Both the position numbers and the translations under genes were made by a program. Below are positions 15,722 through 23,256 of a stretch of DNA of 64,000 nt, piece after piece. The stretch is from DASWZN01 sp963841635 (GTDB lineage: Bacteria; Acidobacteriota; Terriglobia; Bryobacterales; Bryobacteraceae): contig CAWJDO010000002.1 of assembly GCA_963841635.1 (NCBI GenBank), positions 5,084,001 to 5,148,000 on the forward strand, read 5' to 3'. Under the pieces are notes generated by a model that had not been told where the DNA came from, ran no database searches, and saw only the letters and a list, made by a program, of their open reading frames with translations. Within the stretch, counting starts at the first letter, position 1. Each line of letters begins with the position of its first letter.

Positions 15722-17364
15722 CACCCGTGAAAAGACTCTCGTTGATGCTCGTCACCGCCATATGGGCGGTATCTCTAGGAATAGCGCAGACGCCCGCTCC
15801 GGCCGCGGCCCCGGCGGCGACCGCGCCGATTACGACCCAGGATCTGAACAGCGTCCAGACGCCCACGTCGGCAGTCCGCATCAAGGGCGACCCGGATGGA
15901 GGGCTCACCGGTGTCGTTTCCGACATCGGCGTCAGCGATTCTAAGAAGGGCCTGACGATCGCGGATGCTCTCAATCAGATCGGCCAGAACAAAATCGCCA
16001 TCAACTTCGTGTGGACACTGGTCACAGGGTTCCTGGTCATGTTCATGCAGGCAGGCTTCGCGGCCGTGGAAACCGGGCTATGCCGGGCCAAGAACGCCAA
16101 TCACACCATGATGATGAACTTCATGGTTTACGGCATCGGAATGCTGGCGTACTGGCTGATCGGTTTCGCGATTCAGATGGGAGGCGTCGGCGGCGTTGGC
16201 AACCTCGGCGGCGCGGCGCCCCTGAACGCGGAGTGGACCTTTAACCTCTTCAGCAAACCATTCGGCCTGTTCGGCCAGCATGGGCTCTTCCTGACCCAGG
16301 GTGGAACCTATGACGTCGGAGTGATGGTCCTGTTCCTGTTTCAGATGGTGTTCATGGACACGGCCTTGACCATCGTCACCGGGTCGGCTGCCGAGCGCTG
16401 GAAATACGCGGCGTTTCTGGTCTCTTCGTTTATCATGGGCGCATTCACCTATCCGTTGTTTGCGAACTGGGCGTGGGGGGGCGGATGGCTGGCCACGCTC
16501 GGCTCGAACTTCGGCCTCGGAAAGGGCTACTGCGATTTCGCCGGCTCGGGCGTGGTCCACGCCGTGGGCGGGCTCACCGCGCTGGCGCTCTCTATGATCG
16601 TCGGCCCGCGTATTGGCAAGTATACGCGGCAGGGAAAGCCCAACGCGCTGATTGGCCATGACATCGTACTGGTGCTGGTCGGCTGCTTCATCCTGGCCTT
16701 CGGCTGGTTCGGATTCAACCCCGGTTCGACGCTGGGCGCCTCCGGCAACGGCTGCCTGCGCATCGGCTCGATCGCGGTGAATACCATGCTGGCCGGCATG
16801 TCCGGTGGCTTCGGCGCCATGTTCTACATGTGGCTGCGGTACGGCAAGCCGGATGCGTCGATGTCGGGCAACGGCCTGCTCGCCGGTCTGGTTGCGATCA
16901 CGGCTCCCAGCGGCTTCGTGAACTCGGTCGGTGCGACCATTATCGGACTGATCGCCGGCGTGCTGGTATGCCTCTCGGTGGAATTCGTCGATCGCGTATT
17001 GAAGGTCGACGACCCGGTGGGCGCGATTTCGGTGCATGGCACCAACGGTCTGTGGGGCGTCATTTCCGTCGGACTGTTCGCCGACGGCAAGAGCAACTAC
17101 GGCGGATCGTGGAACGGCGTCACGGGTTCCGTTACCGGGTTGTTCTACGGCGATGCCAGCCAGCTGGTCGCGCAGCTGATCGGAGTGGTTACACTGGTCG
17201 GGTTTGTATTCACCTTCAGCTTCGTGGTGAACCTGATTCTGGATGCGGTGATCGGCCAGAGGGTTTCCGCCAAGGCCGAACTCGAGGGCCTCGACCTGCC
17301 CGAAATGGGCCAGCTCGGTTACCCCGAGTTCGAACTGAAGCCCAGTACCGTCGTGGTGCAATAA
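15718..17364 (+). CDS. amt: Ammonium transporter with N-terminal signal-like extension
   Basis: The Amt channel conducts ammonium. The core has FMQAGFAAVETGLCRAKN, CDFAGSGVVHAVGG (pore His near residue 281) and SVHGTNGLWG (second pore His near residue 440), both characteristic of the twin-His site. About eleven TM helices follow. At 548 residues it is longer than usual because residues 1-95 form a signal-like helix, a Pro/Ala-rich linker and an acidic stretch ahead of TM1. Start 15718 gives MTPVKRLSLML; GTG 15727 is an alternative. It is coupled to the microprotein upstream, and a TPR gene starts two bases after its stop. Confidence 0.95.
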   Translation: MTPVKRLSLMLVTAIWAVSLGIAQTPAPAAAPAATAPITTQDLNSVQTPTSAVRIKGDPDGGLTGVVSDIGVSDSKKGLTIADALNQIGQNKIAINFVWTLVTGFLVMFMQAGFAAVETGLCRAKNANHTMMMNFMVYGIGMLAYWLIGFAIQMGGVGGVGNLGGAAPLNAEWTFNLFSKPFGLFGQHGLFLTQGGTYDVGVMVLFLFQMVFMDTALTIVTGSAAERWKYAAFLVSSFIMGAFTYPLFANWAWGGGWLATLGSNFGLGKGYCDFAGSGVVHAVGGLTALALSMIVGPRIGKYTRQGKPNALIGHDIVLVLVGCFILAFGWFGFNPGSTLGASGNGCLRIGSIAVNTMLAGMSGGFGAMFYMWLRYGKPDASMSGNGLLAGLVAITAPSGFVNSVGATIIGLIAGVLVCLSVEFVDRVLKVDDPVGAISVHGTNGLWGVISVGLFADGKSNYGGSWNGVTGSVTGLFYGDASQLVAQLIGVVTLVGFVFTFSFVVNLILDAVIGQRVSAKAELEGLDLPEMGQLGYPEFELKPSTVVVQ

Positions 17365-17365
17365 C

Positions 17366-17863
17366 ATGACCCTCGAACTGGCACAAACCGCTCCTGTCCG
17401 TCTGCCGCCGGTGCCGTGGCGAGACCCTCACACGGTCTCGCCCGCCCGGCTGGAGGATTACATACGGACGCTCGAAGCCGCTTGCGAGCAGGCCCCCCGC
17501 TCGGCGGACCTGCGCACCTGCCTGGGCATGGCCTATGCCATGAATTACGAGGTGTACAAGTCGATGGACGTTCTGGAGCTGGCGGTTCAACTGGAGCCCG
17601 CCAACTTTCTCGCGCAGTTCAAGTACGCCGAGTTGCACTACCGGCTGCGGGCCCTGGTGTGCGCCCAGAGCGAAACCGTGAAGGCGTTGGACCTCGCCTC
17701 AAACGCCTGGGAGCTCTCTCTGGCGCGGAAGCAATTGCAGGAGATCCGCAAGCTGATGCGCGAAGGCACGCAGAAGCCGGAGTGGACCAAGCCGTTGGCG
17801 AGCCCCGCCTTCTGCCTGATCGCAATGTTGGTGATTCTGTGTCTGGCGGTGTACTGGAAATGA
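17366..17863 (+). CDS. TPR-like protein with C-terminal membrane anchor
   Basis: The 165-residue protein has helical pairs resembling tetratricopeptide repeats in residues 25-110 (ADLRTCLGMAYAMN, DVLELAVQLEPANFLAQFKY, ELHYRLRAL). One TM helix lies at about 148-163 (CLIAMLVILCLAVYW). The bulk would face the cytoplasm as a tail-anchored protein. It starts two bases after the amt stop and its own stop overlaps the next microprotein (ATGA, 17860-17863). A scaffold near the Amt channel is a reasonable guess. Confidence 0.7.
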   Translation: MTLELAQTAPVRLPPVPWRDPHTVSPARLEDYIRTLEAACEQAPRSADLRTCLGMAYAMNYEVYKSMDVLELAVQLEPANFLAQFKYAELHYRLRALVCAQSETVKALDLASNAWELSLARKQLQEIRKLMREGTQKPEWTKPLASPAFCLIAMLVILCLAVYWK

Positions 17864-18003
17864 AACGCAAATGGAGTTTCTTCATCGGAGCGGCGCTGTT
17901 GGCGGCCTGGTTCCTGATTGGCGCGGGCGCGCCGCTGATGGCGGTGGCCGCCGGAATCGGCGGAGCCGCCCTCTTCGTGAGGCGGACCTCGCGTACGGCA
18001 TAG
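17860..18003 (+). CDS. Membrane microprotein downstream of the TPR gene
   Basis: This 47-residue protein reads MKRKWSFFIGAALLAAWFLI, then GAGAPLMAVAAGIGGAALFV and RRTSRTA. Two short hydrophobic segments are flanked by basic ends. Its ATG overlaps the TPR stop by 4 bp, which supports expression by coupling. No family is recognised. It is the third microprotein in this operon. Confidence 0.55.
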   Translation: MKRKWSFFIGAALLAAWFLIGAGAPLMAVAAGIGGAALFVRRTSRTA

Positions 18004-18012
18004 CGGAACGCC

Positions 18013-19257
18013 ATGTTCTTCTCAGGCTCTCCAGCGCTGTTGATGTTCTTCGGATCGAGCGGTCCCGCCAGGATTCCGCTCGCCATGCTGCTGGTTTTCG
18101 TCTCCGCCAAGCTCATGGCCGAAGCCGCGGAGCGCCTGGGCCAGCCTGGGATCGTTGGCGAGATTCTGGCGGGCGTTGTCATCGGACCGAGCGTGCTGGG
18201 GTGGCTCGCGCCCGGCGAGTTCCTCGGCGCCATGGCGGACCTCGGCGCGATGTTCCTGCTGTTCCGAGTCGGCCTCGAGGTCAAAGCCTCCGAACTTCTC
18301 AAAGTCGGAGGCACCGCGACCCTGGTGGCTGCCTCCGGCGTCGTCGTGCCGTTCGTGATGGGCACGGCGATCCTGATGGCGTGGCACGCACCGGTGAACG
18401 AGTCGATCTTTGTGGGCGCGGCCATGGTGGCCACCAGCGTGGGCATTACTGCACAGGTGTTATCGGCAAAGGGCCTGCTGCACCTGGTCTCGAGCAGGAT
18501 CATCCTGGCGGCGGCGGTCATCGACGACGTCCTCGGCCTGCTGGTGCTGGCCGTGGTGAGCAGCTTGGCTCACGGCAAGTTGGATCTGCTTCAACTCGGA
18601 CTCACCGCGCTGGCTGCGGTCGCCTTCACGGTGATTGTGGCGATGTGGGGGACCCATGCCATGGGGCGCGTGGTGCCGCACGTCGACACCAAGCTGAAGG
18701 TCGCCGAGGCCCGCTTCGTCCTGGCGATGAGCCTGCTGTTTGCGTTGGCACTGATGGCCGTTTACACGGGTGTTGCGGCGATCGTAGGGGCGTTTCTGGC
18801 CGGGCTCGCACTGGGCGAAAGCGCAGGCCAGCGCGAGCGCGACCTTGTCCACGGGGTCTCGGAGTTGCTGGTTCCGTTCTTCCTGGTGGGAATCGGCCTG
18901 CACGTGGACCTGTCGGCATTCGCGCACCTGAGCACGGCGCTGCTGGCGGTGACGATCCTGGCGGCAGCAATCGTGTCCAAGTTCATCGGCTGCGGTCTGG
19001 GAGCGCTGGGTCTGGGAAAGACGAACGCCCTGCGGGTCGGCGTCGGGATGATTCCACGCGGCGAGGTGGGAATGGTTGTGGCCCAGATCGGCCTCGGCTT
19101 TGGCATCCTGTCGCGCAGTTCCTACGGAGTGGTGGTATTCATGTCGGTGGCGACCACCATCGTCGCTCCGGTGTTGATTAAGGTCGCCTGGCGAGGGCCG
19201 CGGCCGGCGGCCGTTCCGGAGAGCGGGGACGAACAAGAGACTTTTCGCGTGGCATGA
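18013..19257 (+). CDS. CPA2-family cation:proton antiporter
   Basis: The 414-residue protein has about twelve TM helices. Typical CPA2 features are PGIVGEILAGVVIGPSVLG, LFRVGLEVK, and the ion-site ATSVGITAQVL and AAVIDDVLGLLVL (Asp pair). PRGEVGMVVAQIG lies near the C-terminus. No RCK/TrkA domain is attached, unlike KefB-type members. It begins 9 bp after the last microprotein, so it is probably in the amt operon. Ammonium uptake coupled to cation or pH balance is a plausible joint role. Confidence 0.85.
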   Translation: MFFSGSPALLMFFGSSGPARIPLAMLLVFVSAKLMAEAAERLGQPGIVGEILAGVVIGPSVLGWLAPGEFLGAMADLGAMFLLFRVGLEVKASELLKVGGTATLVAASGVVVPFVMGTAILMAWHAPVNESIFVGAAMVATSVGITAQVLSAKGLLHLVSSRIILAAAVIDDVLGLLVLAVVSSLAHGKLDLLQLGLTALAAVAFTVIVAMWGTHAMGRVVPHVDTKLKVAEARFVLAMSLLFALALMAVYTGVAAIVGAFLAGLALGESAGQRERDLVHGVSELLVPFFLVGIGLHVDLSAFAHLSTALLAVTILAAAIVSKFIGCGLGALGLGKTNALRVGVGMIPRGEVGMVVAQIGLGFGILSRSSYGVVVFMSVATTIVAPVLIKVAWRGPRPAAVPESGDEQETFRVA

Positions 19258-19414
19258 GGTCACCATGCGGCAACGGCCTGGAGTTACGAACCGGCGTCGG
19301 ATACCGCGATTCTCTGAGGGGCCGTTCATCGGTCGGATCTGGAAACGCTGCGGAACCTGAGGTCGGTTGGCATGCGGTTGCGCCAATTGGGAGTCCGTTT
19401 CGAGGCGCGCCGCC

Positions 19415-19516
19415 GCGAGCCTGTGGCTTGCAGATCCATTGGGGTGCCGTGCTTCGCTGTTGGGGTGGTGCGAAGCCCCTCATCGCCCTGAATGGATCTG
19501 CAAGCTGCAGGCTCGC
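19415..19516. repeat. Inverted repeat with 26-bp arms and nested hairpin (MITE- or REP-like)
   Basis: The left arm (19415-19440) and the right arm (19491-19516) are complementary at 24 of 26 positions, centred on CTTGCAGATCCATT. The two differences would be G-U pairs or single mismatches in RNA. Inside lies a second perfect 7-bp stem, GCTTCGC (19451-19457) with GCGAAGC (19470-19476). The 102-bp unit folds into a long two-tier hairpin, as expected for a miniature mobile element or dispersed palindromic repeat. Confidence 0.65.
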
Positions 19517-19759
19517 AAGCCGCTGACACCCCTTGGCACGCGTTCTCCACCGGTAAGCAAGCGAGGGGGGTTGTTCTGGGGGCTTGCCGCCGAGGCCCTG
19601 TGCGCCTGGAATTTGATCCCGCCGGAAAGACGTCTTGGCTGCGTCCGTAGCCGGGCGGCGCTTGAGTGCGTCAACGGGCTTCCGCGGCCGCCCGTTCTTT
19701 GGGCGCGGAACGTGGAGGCACGGGGCCCGTATCGACGCCGGCCCCAAGCCCGCCGGCTA

Positions 19760-20077
19760 TCAGGAAGGCAGCAATTCCAGGTCCTCGCGGCGGAGATCGC
19801 GGATGAGGGCGTTGCGTTCGCCGACGATCGCGGCGGCAAGCTCGCGCTTGGACTGCTGCAGTTCGATCACTCTCTCTTCCACGGTATCGCGGGCAATCAG
19901 ACGATAGGTGAAGACCGGCCGCGTCTGGCCGATGCGGTGGGCGCGATCCACAGCCTGGGCCTCCACGGCCGGGTTCCACCAGGGGTCCAGCAGGAACACG
20001 TACTCCGCCGTTGTCAGATTCAAACCAAGCCCGCCCGCCTTCAAGCTGACCAGGAACACACCGCAATCAGGGTCGTA
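19760..20077 (-). pseudogene. Remnant of a SNF2-family helicase (C-terminal about 105 residues)
   Basis: The open stretch encodes DCGVFLVSLKAGGLGLNLTT, then FLLDPWWNPAVEAQAVDRAH, RIGQTRPVFTYRLIARDTVE and a helical tail. These are helicase motifs V and VI of the SNF2/Swi2 family (the GxGLNL and Q-x-x-x-R-x-H-R-I-G-Q blocks). Everything upstream, including Walker A and DEAH, is missing. At about 20077 the homology stops abruptly in unrelated sequence. It is a truncated relic, not a working gene. Confidence 0.85.
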
Positions 20078-20258
20078 AGCTTGTGCCTGACTAAGGGCGG
20101 GAAGCCCGTTAGCCGAACGAGCGAGTCGACAAACCATATCAGGTTTCGCGGTTATTCAGGCTTTTCCGGCACCTTCTCCATTGTGTGCCAGAAATGGCAT
20201 AAAGCGGCTGCCGCGGCCGTTTTTCCACGGATCGGCGCGCGTTAGCGAAGCAGTCGCC

Positions 20259-20714
20259 TCATCGAGCGAGGAGGCCGAGCACCAGGATCGCGAACGCCAC
20301 GACCAATGCAGACGTTCGTAACCAATGGTACAGATCCCAGCGGTGCTCCTGATCTCTCCAATCATCGGGCAGCGATTCCGGAGTCCATCCGATAATGCGA
20401 TTGTTGATCGGCACTGGGCCGGCGAGTGAGAACAGGACGGCGAATACTTGCAGAGCGAACGCGATTGCAGTCAGTCGCCAGGAAGGCCCGCTGATGCGAG
20501 CGAAAGGCAGAAGCAAGAGAAGATTTAGCACGGCGGAACCGGCCATCCAGAACGGCATCACATGACCGAGCACGGCCGCCAGCGAGGACCGGACGGGAAT
20601 GTGCGTTGTGATTGCCTGGCGATTCAGGGCGGGATGGGCGAATGCTGCCACGTTCAGCTCGCTTCCGCACATGAGGCCAAGCACGACGACGGAAAAGACA
20701 TAAAGGGTCACCAT
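20259..20714 (-). CDS. DUF1772 membrane protein (anthrone-oxygenase-like family)
   Basis: The 151-residue protein has four hydrophobic segments. It contains GLMCGSELNVAAFAHPAL and the family signature VPINNRIIGWTPESLPDDW followed by RWDLYHWLRTSA. Some DUF1772 members are linked to anthrone oxidation or are simply membrane proteins, so no reaction is assigned. It is the last gene of a three-gene minus-strand operon, starting 35 bp after the cupin gene. Confidence 0.75.
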   Translation of the reverse strand: MVTLYVFSVVVLGLMCGSELNVAAFAHPALNRQAITTHIPVRSSLAAVLGHVMPFWMAGSAVLNLLLLLPFARISGPSWRLTAIAFALQVFAVLFSLAGPVPINNRIIGWTPESLPDDWRDQEHRWDLYHWLRTSALVVAFAILVLGLLAR

Positions 20715-20749
20715 TTAACCTCCCACTTCAAACTATGACTAACGGACCA

Positions 20750-21244
20750 TCAGCGTTGCGCGGCTTCCCACTCCGGACTTTTCAAGAAGTAGGTGTCGTA
20801 GAGATCCTGTACGTCGCGCAGACTCTCAGGGGGCTCCTGGCCGCGGGCAATGCGGCTGAGTTGGCGAAAGTATTCGAACCGTTCCACACCAGGCGCGATT
20901 ACGATTAACAGATCGGCCGTGGAGCCGCGCCGTGTGGAGAATGCGTGCGGCATCCGTGGGGGGACAACGATCACATCGCCTGCTTCGGCACTGAGAACCT
21001 CGGAACCGGACAGCACGCGCAGAGAGCCGTCGAGCACATAGAACATTTCCGCCGACCGATCATGCCGGTGCGGACGTGCACCGTCTGCGCCCTTCTCCAG
21101 TGTCACCCGCACTGTGGACAGAGCCCCACCAGTCGCGCTGCTATCGACGAGAAGCCTTACGTTGCCGGTGGCCGCACCGAGGGTCTCGGCGTCCGCCCGG
21201 CGCGAGACCACGGAACTTTGGAACTCGGGTATCAAAAACGACAT
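20750..21244 (-). CDS. Cupin-domain protein
   Basis: The 164-residue protein is a single conserved beta-barrel. Its metal site residues are in PHRHDRSAEMFYVLDG (two His and one Glu) and in PPRMPHAFSTRRG. A helical tail with PPESLRDVQDLYDTYFLKSP resembles cupins found with small-molecule metabolism. No catalytic role can be assigned. It lies 18 bp after the DUF4267 gene and 35 bp before DUF1772 in one operon. Confidence 0.8.
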   Translation of the reverse strand: MSFLIPEFQSSVVSRRADAETLGAATGNVRLLVDSSATGGALSTVRVTLEKGADGARPHRHDRSAEMFYVLDGSLRVLSGSEVLSAEAGDVIVVPPRMPHAFSTRRGSTADLLIVIAPGVERFEYFRQLSRIARGQEPPESLRDVQDLYDTYFLKSPEWEAAQR

Positions 21245-21262
21245 GACTGTCTCCAGCCCGGA

Positions 21263-21661
21263 CTACCGGCGGAGGATCAGGGCAGCCAGAACCCACATAA
21301 ACAATGCCGTACCACCGTGAATCAGCAGCGCCGGAACATTCCTGGTTCTGACGTGCGCGTATACGTTGAGGAAGTCGCCGACCGGTATCAGAGAGGCGAT
21401 GAGAAGAAAGGTGCCCAGCACCGCGGAATCCACCTTCAACAAAAGTAACCCAAGTACGAATAGCCCCGAGACGATGTCGCGAGTGCCCTTGGTCCAGAGG
21501 TAGGTGAACTCCTGGTTCTGCGAGGCGGGTACGCCAAAGCCGAGGGCCGCAGCGCGCGGCGCGAAGATAAAGCGTGCGCCGATAAAGATGATGCCGGCTC
21601 CAATCAATGCGGTCAGCCAAAACAGGATCGAGCCGCCAGTCAGGTACGTTTGGTACGGCAC
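21263..21661 (-). CDS. DUF4267 small membrane protein
   Basis: The protein has 132 residues and four hydrophobic segments. The stretch FTYLWTKGTRDIVSGLFV, followed by IPVGDFLNVYAHVRT and LLIHGGTALFMW, is characteristic of the DUF4267 family. GTG 21661 is chosen: GGGAG lies seven bases upstream and the resulting length fits the family. A longer frame to 21859 would add a low-complexity lead without membrane character. It is the first gene of the DUF4267-cupin-DUF1772 operon. No function is known. Confidence 0.7.
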   Translation of the reverse strand: MPYQTYLTGGSILFWLTALIGAGIIFIGARFIFAPRAAALGFGVPASQNQEFTYLWTKGTRDIVSGLFVLGLLLLKVDSAVLGTFLLIASLIPVGDFLNVYAHVRTRNVPALLIHGGTALFMWVLAALILRR

Positions 21662-21932
21662 AGTCAGGCTCCCAGCAACCCAACTAATCGCTCGGGGCGC
21701 GGCACATTCGTCCACAGCCTCGCTACTATATTTTAGGCGCGTTTGCGCGAGTGCCGGGGGCGCGACCAGGGACCAAAGTGTGCATTTCCGGATGCGATCC
21801 TCTGCGACTGCTGGGCAACTGCCACAGTATACTCGTGTCGATGCTGCTGACGGCCACAAATCAGAGTCCTACTGCCGCGCACAGCACGAACGGTTTACTC
21901 GCCCTTGAGAGCGAACCGGTGGATTCGCGACT

Positions 21933-23240
21933 GTGAAGACCCCCAAGCTCACTCTGCTGCCGCTCGTCGCCGCCACCTACTTCATCGTCGCGGGCGGGCC
22001 GTTCGGATTGGAGGATATCGTCTCCAAGGCCGGCTACGCGGGCGCCATCCTGATTCTGCTGATCACCCCGGCGCTGTGGGCCTTTCCCACCGCGCTGATG
22101 GTGAGCGAACTGGCCAGCGCGTTGCCGGAGGATGGCGGCTACTACGTCTGGGTCACCCGTGCGATGGGACGGTTCTGGGGCTTCCAGGAGGCATGGCTGT
22201 CGCTAGTGGGCAGCGTTTTCGACATGGCGATTTATCCCACGCTGTTCGTCAGCTACCTGGGGCACTTCGCTCCAGCGGTCACGGCGGATGGCCGGGGAAT
22301 CTGGATTGGAGTGGGGCTGGTGGCCGCCGCGGCGCTGTGGAACCTGACGGGAGCCAAGAACGTAGGCGGGAGTTCCGTAGCCGGCGCCGTGCTTCTGCTG
22401 GCGCCGTTCCTGGCGCTGGCGATCTATGCCCTCTTCCACAGGAGCGCGTCCGCGGCCGCTCCCGTTCCGTTGCGAAGCGCCGACATCCTGGGCGGCATCC
22501 TGGTGGCGATGTGGAACTACATGGGCTGGGACAACGCTTCCACCGTAGCGGGCGAAGTGGACCGGCCGCAGCGGACTTATCCGTTGGCCATGGCGGGAGC
22601 GGTGGCGCTGGTAGCGGTGAGCTATGTGCTGCCCATCGCGGCGGTGGCGATGACCGGCTTCGACGCCAACCGCTGGTCAACCGGCGGTTGGGCCGATGTC
22701 GCGCGCGGTGTCATGGGCGAGCGGGGCTCCGGCGCCGTCGTGGCGTTCGCCATCACGGTGGGCGGCATGCTCGGCGCCATGGGCACGCTCAACGCCCTCA
22801 CCATGGCGCTGTCGCGCGTCCCGGCGGTGCTGGCGAAGGATGGGTTTCTTCCCGGGATTCTGGCGCGGCGGAATCAGAAGACCGGCGCACCGTGGGTGTC
22901 CATACTATGTTGCGCGACCGCGTGGGCGCTTTGCCTGGGATTCAGCTTCACGAAGTTGATCGTGCTCGACGTGCTGCTCACCGGCCTGAGCATCCTGCTG
23001 GAGTTCGCCGCACTGGTGGCGCTGCGTTTGCGCGAGCCCAAACTCCACAGGCCGTTCCGCGTTCCGGGAGGCACGGCAGGAACGGTTCTGCTGGGGATTC
23101 CCCCTGCCGTACTGCTCGTGCTGACCGTGGTTCGCAACCATGCCGAAGCGTTGGGACCCGTGAGCGCCCTGGAATTCGGAGCGATTCTGATCGGCCTGGG
23201 CGTCGCCGTCTTTTTTGCCCGCGAGCGGTTGCGACAATGA
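21933..23240 (+). CDS. APC-superfamily amino acid/polyamine permease
   Basis: The 435-residue protein has twelve predicted TM segments. Family features include FIVAGGPFGLEDIV at TM1, GGYYVWVTRAMG, and WNYMGWDNASTVAGEVDRPQ with TYPLA, which resemble the plant-type LAT/PUT polyamine permeases. The start is GTG at 21933. Sixteen bases after its stop a secreted hydrolase starts, so they may be co-transcribed. Substrate specificity is not predictable from the sequence. Confidence 0.85.
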   Translation: MKTPKLTLLPLVAATYFIVAGGPFGLEDIVSKAGYAGAILILLITPALWAFPTALMVSELASALPEDGGYYVWVTRAMGRFWGFQEAWLSLVGSVFDMAIYPTLFVSYLGHFAPAVTADGRGIWIGVGLVAAAALWNLTGAKNVGGSSVAGAVLLLAPFLALAIYALFHRSASAAAPVPLRSADILGGILVAMWNYMGWDNASTVAGEVDRPQRTYPLAMAGAVALVAVSYVLPIAAVAMTGFDANRWSTGGWADVARGVMGERGSGAVVAFAITVGGMLGAMGTLNALTMALSRVPAVLAKDGFLPGILARRNQKTGAPWVSILCCATAWALCLGFSFTKLIVLDVLLTGLSILLEFAALVALRLREPKLHRPFRVPGGTAGTVLLGIPPAVLLVLTVVRNHAEALGPVSALEFGAILIGLGVAVFFARERLRQ

Positions 23241-23256
23241 GCACAGGAGGCGCATC

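Larger units (their letters stand above)
19258..20258. other. 1-kb region of decayed and repetitive DNA
   Basis: No intact gene can be supported across these 1001 bases. They contain a large imperfect inverted repeat (19415-19516) and the last about 105 codons of a SNF2 helicase (19760-20077). A short bulged hairpin with CTAA/TTAG ends lies near 20090-20112. Sequence between these parts shows no recognisable coding pattern. Confidence 0.6.
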
